Positions 34,918-46,174 of a stretch of DNA of 64,000 nucleotides are shown in pieces. Origin of the DNA: Axinella damicornis (taxonomy: Eukaryota; Porifera; Demospongiae; Axinellida; Axinellidae). How positions within the stretch are numbered: the first letter of the stretch is position 1; each line of letters begins with the position of its first letter. The translations under genes were made by a program, and so were the position numbers. The notes under the pieces were generated by a model. It had not been told where the DNA came from. It worked only from the letters and a program-made list of their open reading frames with translations, and searched no databases. The DNA is taken from contig OZ007507.1 in the NCBI GenBank assembly GCA_963931865.1, positions 8,367,847 to 8,431,846 of the forward strand, written 5' to 3'.

Positions 34918-36050
34918 GAGTAGGCCTGCACGATATCATTTTTTTTTACCCCACGGTATATCATCACGCATGATGCCACGATATTACTAAATATCGTACG
35001 AAAGTAGCCATACAGCTTGGCAAGGGCAGAGGTAAGGCAAGGTCTAACTAGCAAAAGCACAATCTGGCTGTAAAGATTACCGTCCTTACGCTAGCGCTGA
35101 GACTTGCATACGCACGCGGCATTTCGGGTGGTCAGGTGATCGTGGTTTGCCTTTCTCGTCTGCTTCGACGCCAAAGTCGCTCCAAACAGCAGTAACAGCT
35201 TCATTTATTAACGAGATCTCGGCTTCGCCTGCAGCAGAATCACCAGGCTCTGTAGAACCATCGCGTGTACGTCGCTCATCACTATACTGATCGACAAAGT
35301 TGCCTCGTGCACTTACCGAATGTCCTCATTATCCGTTTTTTGAAAATACCGTTCACGTCCAAAAAACGTACCGCCATGCACGCATGCCGTCGATAACGGT
35401 AAATATCGCCATACCGTGCAGGCCTACAGTAGCGGCCAATATAAAGTTCCCGTAGCGTAAGCGTAATACAGTGTGACTATTGTGCAGGCGTACTAAAATT
35501 ACTGTACGCCTACGTTTACTTTGCGTAGTACGGTACGTTTTTGCTGACTCGACAAATTTTCGCCACGTGCACCAACTACAGCTGCTCTTGCGAGTTGAGG
35601 AACGCTGCTGACACGAAGATACCACTTGCCTTTAGGTAGGTCCTTGCTACAGCTCATACGTACGTTTTAGCCAGATCCTAGCAAGCCAGGTAGCGCAACA
35701 AGCAGTGCCACCTGGAAACACGATCGTACGATTGTCGATCGATCACATGCCCGCGTTCTGCGTGCGGCGTCGCAAAATTACACAAGCTACAGCAACAGGA
35801 CAAAGACTGGCTTGAAGCTGCAACCTTCCACTAGTGCATAACCAAGAATTGTTCGCTGCCGCCCAGGAACGACGACGATATAATGCCGTTTAGTATCGGC
35901 ATACGTGATAGTACGCTAGCGCTCTGTAAACAGTAGCGTAATTACGCTAATTTTGTGTAAAGTCCGCCCCTTGCCTTACGGAAGCCATAAAGTACGTTAC
36001 GCTTGTAATCCGCTTACGTTACGGGAACTTTATATTGACCGCTACTGTAT
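34918..36050. mobile_element. Composite hAT-like insertion, two nested elements
   Basis: Element A runs from about 34920 (TAGGCCTGCACGATAT) to 35427 (ACCGTGCAGGCCTA) and contains a BED-finger exon. Element B follows at once (35428-36048) with ends CAGTAGCGGCCAATATAAAG and its inverse. TAATTGAG precedes A and follows B, an 8-bp duplication as expected for hAT, so B appears to have inserted at the right edge of A. Confidence 0.6.
35089..35305 (-). pseudogene. BED zinc-finger exon of a hAT-type transposase
   Basis: Reads AVWSDFGVEADEKGKPRSPD then HPKCRVRMQV, the start of the BED finger found at the N-terminus of hAT transposases (C-x2-C expected; here the second cysteine is arginine). The exon ends at a good donor, GTAAGG. 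The catalytic exons are missing from this non-autonomous copy. Confidence 0.6.
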
Positions 36051-36364
36051 AATTGAGTGTGTGATGTATGCAATGTATGGGTTGCTAAGTGAGGAGGAAA
36101 TGTGGTACCAAATCGGTACCCAATTTGGTGTCACTGAATTGGTGCCAAGCACTGCCAACAGGGAGAGGATTCCACTTGGAGTAAGTGGAGTAGTTCCTTG
36201 AACATGAATACGTACTACCATTCCCAAGTGGTTCTTATAAACATGATGAATAATACCGCATAGTCTACTCAGATGGGTAAGGCGTAACCTCTAGTAGGGA
36301 TCTTCCTTACACCCATTTCCCTTACTGCAACATAGCCACGGAATCCTCCCAAAAATGTAACAGA

Positions 36365-36532
36365 CCTGCCAACTCTCACAGTTTAGCTGTGAGACTCAAT
36401 TCAGTCTCACAGACGAAATTCATAAGTATAGTACCATTTGATATGGAGTCTCACAGATATAGCCTAAACTATATTGGGCCTTATGGACACAAACCCCAAA
36501 TCTCACCCTTTTGTACAGTCTGAGGTTGGCAG
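36365..36532. repeat. Foldback repeat, CTGCCAACTCTCAC ends
   Basis: CTGCCAACTCTCACAG at the left is approximately mirrored by CAGTCTGAGGTTGGCAG at the right, with internal CTCACAG words. Probably a small DNA transposon. Confidence 0.5.
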
Positions 36533-36794
36533 AACTAATGTTCTACGTTTTCTGGCCATATATAATTATAGCACGCCTGCCTTGCGAGGTAATCGATCAT
36601 TTTCGCTAGATACATGTTAGCACTACTACTAACACACGTACTTAGCACTAGTACTGATGACACACTGAAGGAGGTATCTGGAGAATCTCCAGATCCCTCA
36701 TTCAGTATGTCATTAATCAATCTAATTTGAAAATGTAGTTGGAGGAGGGGTGACATCCCCCTACATGGTGTGCTGCATGCATCATCCTGCCCCC

Positions 36795-36884
36795 TAGCCT
36801 CGTCCCCAGCCCCCCACCCAGCTTTCCATCGCTTGCAGTACTGCAAGCGATGGAAAGCTGGGTGGGGGCCTGGTGACGAGGTTA
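36795..36884. mobile_element. TAGCCTCG-family MITE, perfect 9-bp TSD
   Basis: Arms CAGCTTTCCATCGCTTGCAG and inverse meet at AGTACT. CCTGCCCCC is present at 36786-36794 and 36885-36893. Confidence 0.9.
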
Positions 36885-37299
36885 CCTGCCCCCACTTGAT
36901 GAAGCCCTGATTCCTCTCCCTGTACTGTAGATCTCTCAATGCATTCACTGTTGCTTGTCATAATGAGATTATGAGAACAGTTACTCCTAGCCCCCCCCCC
37001 CCCCCCCCCCCCTAGATTTTGTCACTTGCAGTATGGAGAAGTGGGAACACGATTTAATCGACAAATGGCAAATATTTCAGAACGAGAATTAGGTCAACGT
37101 CTTGCATGTTGTTCAGCCTTCTACGCTTTCAATGCTTGCTGTGTACCTGCTACCTAGATACATGTGGTTAGTTACTTGGTACCTTTGCTCTTCTTGCTGT
37201 TATGAGCCCCAGTATGCTCAGTATTTCAAGTCTTTGTACCAGTCTTTCTACCCTGACATCACTCACGTGAGAACATGTGTCAGGCCCTCTCCCACTTAA

Positions 37300-37892
37300 C
37301 CCTTTAGGGCCCATAGCGCTTAAAGGCGCATAATTAGCGTCCTTTCACACTATGGCTTCTCACTTCGCGGTGACGGACAGCCTTCGACTAGCACTGCTCC
37401 TGGAGTCTTGTCAGTAGTCCCCCTCTGTATAACTACAGAATTAAGGGCGCCAAGCGTCTGGACTGGCAGCTGGTACAGGCAGAAACAAGGCCGCCATTGT
37501 AAGTTGATCGAACGGTAAGCTAAAAAGCCTTATCTCGCCGTCAGTATACGCTTACTTGCAATAACGCTCCTGCTTTGACTTACTGTTGGTCTGCCCTCTC
37601 CAGCAATAAAGTAAGTAGCGATGGTCCTCCGCGTACGGCAAGACAACAGTTGAGTTTTAGCAGCTGGTCGAACGGCGCGATAACCAGACAGCTAGCTCAG
37701 TTATCGGCTCCACCCAGTGCCTCCGCCCCTTCCTGCCTTGGTCAACTGTGAGTGTAATCATTGCTGTTAACAGCCAGGGGCACCCTCCCGAGTTTTGTTG
37801 GACGCTGCGCGCCCTGGGCAACGCTCAACGCTGCATGCAGATGCCATTATATGCTGTGGGGGAGATTTCAATATATTTTGGACCCTAAAGAG
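37300..37892. mobile_element. piggyBac-like non-autonomous element, TTAA TSD
   Basis: TTAA (37296-37299) precedes CCCTTTAGGGCCC and GGACCCTAAAGAG precedes TTAA (37893-37896). TTAA duplication and CCCT...AGGG ends are diagnostic of piggyBac-type elements. No transposase is present. It seems to have landed in a TAGCCTCG-family MITE whose right end (GGGCCTGGGAATGAGGCTA) follows at 37916-37934. Confidence 0.75.
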
Positions 37893-37955
37893 TTAAGCGA
37901 TGGAAATCTGGGACGGGCCTGGGAATGAGGCTAACATGTATCTGTTAGTACTCAC

Positions 37956-38049
37956 CATAATCACGTCTTTAGTTAGTTGTTCTTCATGTGCTGGGTCAAT
38001 GCAGTCCATGAAAAGATAGTACCACAGCCACATGGCCAAGGCCAAGCAC
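37956..38049 (-). CDS. Unassigned exon, possibly of the ROCO gene
   Basis: Acceptor ATCAG and donor GTGAGT enclose a frame reading LALAMWLWYYLFMDCIDPAH and EEQLTKDVIM. The splice sites are good. It is on the ROCO strand and downstream of its exons, but the family assignment is unclear. Confidence 0.35.
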
Positions 38050-38054
38050 CTGAT

Positions 38055-38715
38055 GAACAGATGTGTGTATGTGTGTGTGTGCATGTGTGTATGTGGAGGG
38101 TGTGGGTGTGGGTGTGTGAGTGTGTGTGTGTTGTGTTAACATGTGTATGTGATGTGTATGTGTGTGTCAGGGGGGAGGGTAGTGGTGGTGATGGTGTGAG
38201 GGGGAGGGTAGTGGTGGTGATGGTGTGATGAGGGAGGGTAGTGGTGGTGATGGTGTAAGGGGGGAGGGTAGTGGTGGTGATGGTTTGCATGTGGGTGAGG
38301 GAGGGAAGTAGTGGTGGTGCTGGTGTGTAGTGTGTGGGGGGTAGTAGTGGTGTAGTGATGGTAATGGTCTGCATATATATGCGAGGGGGAGGTAGCAGTG
38401 GTGGTGATGGTGTCTGCATGAGGAAGTGGTGATGGTGTCTGCATGAGGAAGTGGTGATGGTGTGTCTGTGTGTCTGTGTGGGGGGTAGTAGTGGTGGTGA
38501 CGGTGTGCATATGTGAGGGGGAGGGTAGCAGTGGTGGTGATGGTGTCTGCATGAGGAAGTGGTGATGGTGTCTGCATGAGGAAGTGGTGATGGTGTGTCT
38601 GTGTGGGGGGGTAGTAGTGGTGGTGATGGTGTGCACATGTGAGGGGGAGGGTAGCAGTGGTGGTGATGGTGTCTGCATGAGGAAGTGGTGATGGTGTGTC
38701 TGTGTGGGGGATCGT
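38055..38715. repeat. GGTGGTGATGGTGT minisatellite
   Basis: Units such as GTGGTGATGGTGTCTGCATG and AGGAAGTGGTGATGGTGT are repeated with higher-order blocks of about 120 bp (around 38400, 38520, 38640). Translations give His/Pro/Thr-rich text only. Confidence 0.9.
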
Positions 38716-38726
38716 CTACAGTTGGC

Positions 38727-39486
38727 TCAGTTTATTAACACTTGTTGTCCACACAGGCACTTCACAACGCATGTGAGACCATAGAGAAACACGTTCCCAG
38801 ACACAGACTCATTCTCATGCTCTACAGACTCTAGTCTCGTGCCCAGACCCTCCCGAAACGCGGAAAGAGGGTCTGGTGTTCTGAGCGACATTTCTTGGCG
38901 CATGGGGCGGGGCTATACGGCGTAAGGAATGTAATTACCTGCATTCTGTATGTCCTCTCCAATAAAAGCGCACCTATCACTATTCTTATAAGCTTACTGT
39001 AGCAGCGCATTTGGTCCTTCACGAGTGACACCAAAGGGCCAACAACAACGTACAGTTGCCCTGCGATTGTACAGAATTCTATCTGAGGTTGTCAAAGATG
39101 AGTGGAAGTGTCACGAAACACAGAGATTTCCCAAAACCAGCCGGCAAGATAATCGATTTGGCTTACTGCCTCAGCTCGCTCTTCGGTAGGCCTGTCGTAT
39201 CCATTTTACTGACATACTGTCCGTACTAGCTACACTGCACTGTTACATGTACCGTACCTATGACTTACGCTGATTGACGTCGTCATTCGTGTTCTGCAAT
39301 CTGATTCGAGCTTTAAAATCCGAGAGCGACCACGCCCCATGAATCAAGAAATGTCGCTCAGAACACCAGACCCTCTTTCCGCGTTTCGGGAGGGTCTGGG
39401 CACGAGACTATACAGACTCATCCCCACACTCTTAGCCTCGTTCCCACATGGCCTGGGAACGAGGCTACCACACACTATGCCCAGCA
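38727..39486 (-). CDS. Possible terminal exon split by two MITEs
   Basis: Removing the MITEs at 38832-39410 and 39433-39467, each with one copy of its target duplication, leaves one frame in phase with the preceding exon (LGIECGDESVEHE, NVFLYGLTCVV) that ends in a stop overlapped by AATAAA. The plus strand of the same segment is also open (ALHNACETIEKHVP), so strand assignment is uncertain. Confidence 0.3.
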
Positions 39487-42400
39487 CTGGGAGAGGTACA
39501 TGGGAAAAAGACACTCACCGTCTTCATTGCACCAGCTGGCTTCCTGGCACAGATGTCTGTGACCTCTGACGTGTAGTATGGCCTCACGAACAAACCACTG
39601 ACATCCCCGGACGGTGGACCCTCCGGAAAAATCCGCCTCCAGTGACAGCAGGAAGTGGTCGTTGGTGCCCACTGTATTGCGGAAGGTTGACTCTGGAGGC
39701 AGGTCTGCGAAGAGCAAATCAGGGATGACGTCTCGCAATGAGAGCCTGTTGTCATTGACAAGAATGCTGGGGTTTTAAACGCCTCCTGCAAGCACTCCCA
39801 CAGGGGAACAAAGAAGTAGCTCGAGGAGGAGTCCTGGATCATGCTGAGCCGGGTGCTTGTGGAGGAGCTGTGATGGAGCACTTCCCACGAAGACGCTTCA
39901 TGTTGCTCGGACAAGTGGTGCAGTTGAGGGGTACTCGTACTCTGAGGGGAGAGGAGGTCAACAACCGGTGACGGCTTCTGACTCGTGTTGAGAGCACCAT
40001 TTGGTTGATGTTGTGGTGGGGACGTCTGTAATCCGTTCTGCTGAGGAAGCTCTATCCTAGGGGAAAGCAGTCGAGTTGGATGACCAGGAGACTGAGGGGT
40101 GCTAATCTGAATGGAATCCGTTCTGGCCTCCCTTGGTAAGTCACTGTCAAAAGTAGAGGTAGCCCGCTCCTCTCCCAGAGGTACGAATATCCAATATCTC
40201 CACCTGCTGTGGCGTTTGCTCGGCATCCAGCAGGGTTGGGTACACGTGCTCCAGAAGCTGTGAGAGGGGAATAAGCAACAACAGTGTGATGTACTCATTG
40301 TAGTCTGTTGGCTATATGTACATGCTGTCCGCCAATTTGATAATCAGAGCATCACAGTTTAGCCTCGTTGGGCATGGAGGCCTGGGAACGACGCTATCCC
40401 AGATCTATGGCTAATATGAACAGCGCCTCAGGCCAAGAAGACTCTCATACCCCTCAGAGTCTCTAACTGTCCATAAACGTAACCATGTACGAACTAATAA
40501 CAAGTCTCCCCAGCCAACATGTACAACCAGAGAGTGGGAGTGTGCACATGTGAGTACCATCTACGTTGACGTTCATTTGGAGCGCCTACTGACGATGTAC
40601 AACATGCAATGGAAATAAGTAAGCACTGAATTTGAATGGAAGCAGTTCCATGTTCCATGTATAGTCTCGCGTGGCCCAGACCCTTCCCGCGGCGATTAGT
40701 GGGCGGGGCGGGAGGAGGGGAGGAGGGAAGAAGGGTCTGGTGACTCTGAACAGGATGTTGTTGGCTCTGCCGGAATGCTGGTAGAACCAACCAGATTGAA
40801 GCAGCATATAATTTGTGGCACAATTTCCGCTTTGAGCGCGTGACTTGATTTATAGTTGACATAGCCGAGAAGATTCAAGACTGCCTCCTTAGCAGCTTCA
40901 CAGCTAGGCTACAAGCAGTTGATGTCCAAACAAAGCGAAGATAATTTGCGTGCGATACGGATGTCTCCGTGAGTCTCCACACGGGTTCTGGAATGTCTCA
41001 CTGTTAGGTCTCCTTCGCATCTTACTACTCTTCGGCAAGTCTTTGAGGCAGACGGTACAGCGCTCTTCCTTGATAGCCATGGCTCTAGCTGTGGGCTCGA
41101 TTAACTACTAGTATAGTATACTTGATAAGTCACGTGCAATATTACATTTACGGAAGATTATAATTACATTCCATTTTGCAACGGCATCTTGTTCAGAGTC
41201 ACCAGACCCTTCTTCCACCCTCCCCTTTCACCCCGCCCTACTAATCGTCGCAGGAAGGGTCTGGGCCACGCGAGACTATTCCATGTAATAGTTGTACCAT
41301 GGCTTGCTAGGTTTGATGTATTCCCGAGGGCGAAGCAGGAGGGAATACATAAACTGCATGAAGGGTACAAATCCCATAAACCATCGACCATGACAGCTGA
41401 CTTGTACCATAGTGTCAATCAGTGTCTTGAAACGATGTTTGCACAAGAAAACCACAGTTGCCATGGAGCCCCCATGTACCCTCCTTTCAAATGTCCATGC
41501 ACTACAGTACAACGCAAGTTGTGTTGGTAAGCTCCCGGTTCAAGATAACAACTAGCCTCGGTCCCAAGCGTCTCTCCTCAGACCCAGAAGTACTATTGGG
41601 ATGATCATAAAGCCCCATGAGCACCCATGAACCAACTGGGATGATCATGAGAGGCAGGAGGGAGGGAGGGGAGACAGGAGGGAGGGAGGGGAGACAGGAG
41701 GGAGGGAGGGGAGACAGGAGGGAGGGAGGTGGGAGGAGGGAAGGGAGGAGGAGAGGGAGGAGGGAAGGGAGGAGGAGAGGGAGGGGAGACTGGAAGACAG
41801 AGAGGAGGGGAGATGGGAGGAGGGGAGGAAGGAGGAGAGATGTAGGCTGCAACTAACATCACTCAGAGATACAGACCTCGTGCATGAGGTTGAGTGGTCC
41901 CATAAAATCCTTCACACCAACACCCAGCTCCTTCAGCGGCCTCCGAAGCTTATCCATCAGCTCAGCGATGGTGTAAAATGGCCTCAGCTCTCCTTCCATT
42001 CGAGAGCTACGAAACTTGTTCTTCAGCTGTTGCACCAGAAGTTCCACATTGGAGTACATGGCTGGGACCTCCTGACTGATCATCTGAAAGCCGGGAAAGT
42101 CGAGGATGTCCTGTTGCAGTGAGTGACACTTTGCACACTCTCACCGGTTGCATTGTTGACAAAGTGGACCTTCATGATGTGTGGCACGAATGGAATCAGA
42201 TCCCCACAGGCCTCCTGCATGTCGAACGCCTCCACAGGAGGCTCGTGCGAACTCAGCATGTCTTCCTCCTGCAGCGTTCGGACACTCTGCGGCATGGAAG
42301 ACATGAGGGAGAACGTGCCATTGGTGGAATCAAACCTCTTGGTGTGGATCTCCAGCCACTGTACCGTTCTTCGCTTGAACTCCTCTTTCTGCTCTCTCAA

Positions 42401-42828
42401 TTTGAAGGCATCCATGCGCGTGAAGACGACAATCACCGGGATTCTCCTGACGGAGGTGGACTGTGTATCGGACAGCCATCGTACGAGCTCCTCTCTCTCC
42501 TGGCGGGCGTCGCAGACTATGATGTGCAGCGAGTTTGCACAGTTGAAGGAGAAGTAGATGCAGTGGTACTCAGGGGCTCTGCTGAAGTCCCAGAAGTCGA
42601 ACGTGCACCACTTGTTGCAGAAGAAGAGATCGTTGACACGGTACTTCCACTCTGTGACCTACAGAGCAGGGAATGTTGGTACCAGGAGCTTATAAGCGAC
42701 CAAAAGCTCCTGATGGTATACGGTAATACATGTACTGTCTGTTTGTCTATCTGTCTATCTGTCTGTCTGTCTGTCTGTCTGACAGTATCTGTATGTCAAT
42801 CTACGTATGTATGTTGTATATATGTATG

Positions 42829-42859
<31 letters not shown>

Positions 42860-44988
42860 TTATCTATGTATCTACCTATCTATCTATGTATCTATTTATC
42901 TATCTGTGTATGTGTATATATCTATCCATGTATGTATGTTTGCATCTATCTATGTATCTATCCTTTCATTTTCCTGTCCACCTACCTCTAGTCCCTTGGT
43001 CGGTGTCGTGGTGATTGCACCCTCCCCTCTCAGTTTAGCAAGCAGAGTCGTCTTCCCCACTGCGACCCACCATGACCACTCTGAGGCTACTCCATGGGAC
43101 AACAGCCCTCCGTTTCAGGCTGAGGTAGTGGAGGAGGAATTGGGAGCCCGATTTTGTGGTGAGAGGGGGAGGGTCAGCGAGCACCAAGCCATCAAGCAGG
43201 AGGGTCATGAGGTGGCGCATAGCTTTGGGGGTGTGTGGATCTGTGGTGATGTGTGTGGTGTGTGTGTGTGTGTGTGTGTGTGTGAGGGGGGGGGGGGAGG
43301 GGGTATGTCTTCAACTACATGGATAGTAACCTACGCACAAAATTTTACATCTTTAATTTAGCCTCATTCCAAGTCCTCCGATTTTGCATGGGAATGACAA
43401 TACATGCATGTACAGTACAGCCAAACCTTAACTTCAGACTTGAGGTACACAGAGTCCCAATAATATGCTATAATGGCTAATGTTTAATGTCCTAGCCTCA
43501 TTCCCAGGCTCCCTGAGGTTTGGGGATGCTTCTCCACTCATGTGTGAAAATTGAGACAAGGAAAATTTCCCAATTTTTGCTCTCGATTGGAGGAGCATCC
43601 CAAAACTGGAGGGAGCTTGGGAAAGAGGCCAGAAGTGTCCCACTCACGTACCCTGGGATTGTTGAGGTGCTTGAGGAAGAGAAAATGTAACACCCAGTGT
43701 GGAAAGGTTCTGAAGTCATTGTGGCTCAGATCCAGGTGCCAAAAATCAGGGAATGGGGTTTGGACTCTTCCTCCGTCTTTTCGATACTGTAACGGACTGT
43801 GATTATCTCCCGTGATCTGATTGTGTGAAGCATTCAGGATTTGTAGCTTATTCCAGAGCTCAATCCCAGAAACTTGCGTGATTTGGTGAGTGTTGCCAAG
43901 ATGGCAATATTTTGACAGAAGGCCTAAGGGAGGAGACGGAGGGCGGGAGGGAAGGATGGAGGGGAGTGAGGGACGGAAGGGAGGGAGGGAGGGAGGGACG
44001 GAGGGAGGTAGGGAGGGGAGAGGGAGGGAGGGAGGGAGGGGGGAGGGAGGGAGGGACAGAGGGAGGGAGAGGGAGGGAGGGACAGAGGGTGGGAGAGGGA
44101 GGGAGGGGGGGAGGGAGGGAGAGAGGGAGGGAGGGGAGGGAGGGAGGGAGGGAGAGAGGGAGGGAGGGAGGGAGGGAGGGAGGGAAGGAGGGAGGGAAGG
44201 AGGGAGGGAGGGAGGGAGGGAGGGGGGGGGGGGGAGGGAGGGAGGGAGGGGGGGGGGGGGGGGGGGAGGGAGGGAGGGAGGGAGGGGGGGGGGGGGGGGG
44301 GGGGGAGGGAGAATGCTGTATGAGTGGTTTCAACCTAAACACAACAAATGAAGTGTCAAACAAACAGCAATCACACTTAGCTATAGTCAAACAAACAGCA
44401 ATGGTCTGCAAACAAGGATAGGAGAGAGCGTGCACAATTATAGAGGAAGGTGGTGCAAGCCAAGATGAAAGGATAAGGAGGGAAGAGGAAAGAGTTGGAG
44501 GAACATACCACAGCCTCCTTGGTGTCACGGAGGTCAGCCACCACAGCCCAGAGGGCAGTTGCCCTTGGTAAGACTCGTTGTGCCTGCTCTAGTGTCCCGT
44601 GCAGTTGCTCAAATGTCTCCTGCGATGGCCACAGCCAAGAGACCCACAAGTTAAACAATGCCCACAACATACGCAGCTATGTACAGCTAATATAATCATG
44701 TGACAGAAAGATGACATCATAAATTACTGCATGCTGGAAGCATGTGCCACCTGCATTTGGCATGCACTGTAATAACTAGAGTGGCTGGAACCAGCTCGTG
44801 CCTGCTGGGGTCGTCGACCTGGAGGAGGGGGAGGGGGAGGGGGATTTACGCCTGGATTTACGTTCATTGAGGGTGGGAACCACGGCATTGAGAAGCAGCT
44901 GTTTCTCACAATCTTTATCCTGATATCCCTGCCGCATATTTTTATGTGTTGTTTGTTGGGTCGAATTCACTGCATTTAGAGCGAGGTC
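38727..44988 (-). CDS. ROCO-family (LRR-Roc-COR) GTPase, fragmented
   Basis: Exons on the minus strand are 44988-44862 (unclear N-terminal part), 44619-44509 (FEQLHGTLEQAQRVLP), about 43885-43652 (leucine-rich repeats: LWNKLQILNASHNQIT, WHLDLSHNDFRTFP), 43240-42986 (SLRVVMVGRSG then TTLLAKLRGEGAITTTPTKG; P-loop region), 42658-42145 (FDFWDFSRAPEYHCIYFSF; PVIVVFTRMDAFKLRE as the base-recognition motif), 42110-41877 (start of COR) and 40257-39519 (Ser/Pro-rich linker, then LLFADLPPESTFRNTVG). A terminal exon 39486-38727 is possible. ROCO proteins bind GTP through Roc and dimerise through COR. The frame is lost in the P-loop (43051-43060), the linker (about 40168) and an A run (39773-39776). No kinase domain was seen. 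Confidence 0.75.
38832..39410. mobile_element. TAGTCTCG-family element, 579 bp, perfect 9-bp TSD
   Basis: Terminal repeats of about 67 bp (TAGTCTCGTGCCCAGACCCT ... GAGCGACATTTCTTG, and inverse). TACAGACTC flanks it at 38823-38831 and 39411-39419. The interior has an open stretch on the plus strand near 39050-39190 (LRLYRILSEVVKDEWKCHET) of unknown origin. Confidence 0.95.
39433..39467. mobile_element. Minimal 35-bp TAGCCTCG-family palindrome with TSD
   Basis: Only the two ends remain (TAGCCTCGTTCCCA and TGGGAACGAGGCTA with a few bases between). Flanks CCACACTCT and CCACACACT agree at eight of nine bases, so even this minimal form appears to have transposed or arisen by internal deletion. Confidence 0.8.
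40662..41278. mobile_element. TAGTCTCG-family element, 617 bp, perfect 9-bp TSD
   Basis: Ends TAGTCTCGCGTGGCCCAGAC and inverse, with inner arms GAAGGGTCTGGTGACTCTGA. TTCCATGTA flanks it at 40653-40661 and 41279-41287. It sits in a ROCO intron and carries a small open frame on the minus strand. Confidence 0.95.
40904..41080 (-). CDS. 58-residue ORF carried by the 40662-41278 element
   Basis: ATG, then EERCTVCLKDLPKSSKMRRR, then a stop after 58 codons. The Cys-x2-Cys followed by a basic patch looks like the start of a zinc-binding domain. It may be a captured exon or the N-terminus of the lost transposase. Confidence 0.3.
   Translation of the reverse strand: MAIKEERCTVCLKDLPKSSKMRRRPNSETFQNPCGDSRRHPYRTQIIFALFGHQLLVA
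41650..41840. repeat. GGAGGGAGGGGAGACA minisatellite
   Basis: Five near-identical 24-bp units of GGAGACAGGAGGGAGGGAG type followed by degenerate GGAGGAGAGGGA text. It lies in the ROCO intron after exon 42110-41877. Confidence 0.9.
42735..42990. repeat. (CTAT/CTGT)n microsatellite
   Basis: CTGTCTGTCTGT and CTATCTATCTAT blocks with GTATGTAT interruptions. It lies between ROCO exons 43240-42986 and 42658-42145. Confidence 0.9.
43493..43631. mobile_element. TAGCCTCA-family MITE
   Basis: TAGCCTCATTCCCAGGCTCC and GGGAGCTTGGGAAAGAGGCCA with inner arms GGGATGCTTCTCC / GGAGGAGCATCCC. Flanks share AGTGTCC/AATGTCC-like text (six of nine). Confidence 0.75.
43915..44310. repeat. (GGGA)n minisatellite with G runs
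   Basis: GGAGGGAGGGAGGGA-type units about 400 bp long with several runs of 10 or more G. It occupies the ROCO intron upstream of the LRR exon; the sense strand is pyrimidine-rich. Confidence 0.95.
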
Positions 44989-45251
44989 CTGCATAACATC
45001 AAAATTAATGGTCATTAATTGGGGCAAGCCTGAGAGAGCCCCACATAGACGAGTTTGCTGCGTATATATGTTTCTAGTGTCGTACGTCGTGCCGTAAATC
45101 ACTTCCTGCTAGTATTTTGCGTGTTCTTGCGTCATGCGTTATTTCCAAACTGAGTTCACTTCCTGCTCATGCGTTGATATCATGATGTCGCGGATACTGT
45201 CTAACTGAGACGCAAATTATAAACAGTCTAACTCAACAAGGCCTTGCAAGG

Positions 45252-45660
45252 ATGGAGACTATAGTGGGGCGGTGAGTGGCTAAAGCATTTTATGGAGACG
45301 GGGATAAGCGCTTCAAGCCATCGCGTGTCCTGCATGCAGTGATGTGCCTGTTAGACTGCTTCAGCTATCGCCAGAGGATGGGAAGTTGACTGCCCTGCAC
45401 ACGGTAACACTAAACTCACTGTGACCAGATCTGGCATCAGCAGAGAACGAGGAAGTCATCCTTGGTGGCAACAACAGAGACAGAGACCGCTCCTGGACCT
45501 ACCTGCCAGACTGCTTCAACGCTGTGAAGTGCACGAGTTTATTTTTAGTGTCATAACTTCTGTGTCCTTAAGTTGTGCTATGCTCTCCGTCAGACTCACA
45601 TTCTGATGACATGCACAATGCATGCACATTTCAGCACATGCAACTGCTCCATGCACATTC
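45252..45660 (+). CDS. Possible small gene start (METIVGR...)
   Basis: ATG at 45252 with donor GTGAGT after 20 bases, then an in-phase exon 45340-45403 (DVPVRLLQLSPEDGKLTALH). Further on the same frame reads LASAENEEVILGGNNRDR and SWTYLPDCFNAVKC after a stop or tiny intron. It is divergently placed next to the ROCO 5' end. Family unknown. Confidence 0.3.
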
Positions 45661-45724
45661 AGCACCTGCATGTACGCGCTCAGGCTCGCCCCACAATGTC
45701 CTGCATTCCCCTAGTAATATTAAG

Positions 45725-46174
45725 TTAAGTGTTGTAGCTGCACGGCCATGGCAGCCAGTGACTCACTAAGCTGTGGGCAATATAAAGGTGGTCGACGCTA
45801 CACCTGTCTGTCCCAGCACTATAACAGTGTATGTGATGCACATGGCTGTATGTAAGCCATCTGGAATTTGTCCCAGAAACCATTCTTAAGTTGGGATGGT
45901 GGGATGGAGCAAAGGCAGTTGCTCTTGTAAGCATCTGGGACTGTGGTTGAGCTCTGTTACTATATGTATCGCAGCGCGTGGGAGTGCTACTAACGCCACA
46001 CAACCATGGTGGACTGCTGTCAAGGTCACAGTATTTGCCCAGGAATTTTGACCAGTCACTGTTCCTTTGTGAAAGCATGGCCACTGTGGGCTTATGAGAG
46101 TGGTCTAACGGCACAACACAGTCATGTAGTTGATGATTCTTTGGTGACCACCCACACAGTGAAGACACACCCAT
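45725..46174 (-). CDS. Unrecognised 149-residue ORF
   Basis: Open frame with HKPTVAMLSQRNSDWSKFLG and KYCDLDSSPPWLCG. No family recognised and no clear splice sites. Confidence 0.2.
   Translation of the reverse strand: MGVSSLCGWSPKNHQLHDCVVPLDHSHKPTVAMLSQRNSDWSKFLGKYCDLDSSPPWLCGVSSTPTRCDTYSNRAQPQSQMLTRATAFAPSHHPNLRMVSGTNSRWLTYSHVHHIHCYSAGTDRCSVDHLYIAHSLVSHWLPWPCSYNT

Noticed and set aside
37973..38678. His/Pro/Thr-rich open frames of up to 221 codons
   Set aside because: Translation of a GGTGGTGATGGTGT minisatellite; the only coding-like piece is the exon at 37956-38049.
41502..41862. Pro/Leu-rich frames
   Set aside because: Translation of the GGAGGGAGGGGAGACA minisatellite.
43860..44528. 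Pro/Ser-rich 222-codon frame
   Set aside because: It is the complement of a (GGGA)n minisatellite in an intron of the ROCO gene.
45252..45660. A guanylate-binding/atlastin-like gene start
   Set aside because: The resemblance of the short N-terminal text is too weak, and no GTPase motif follows.
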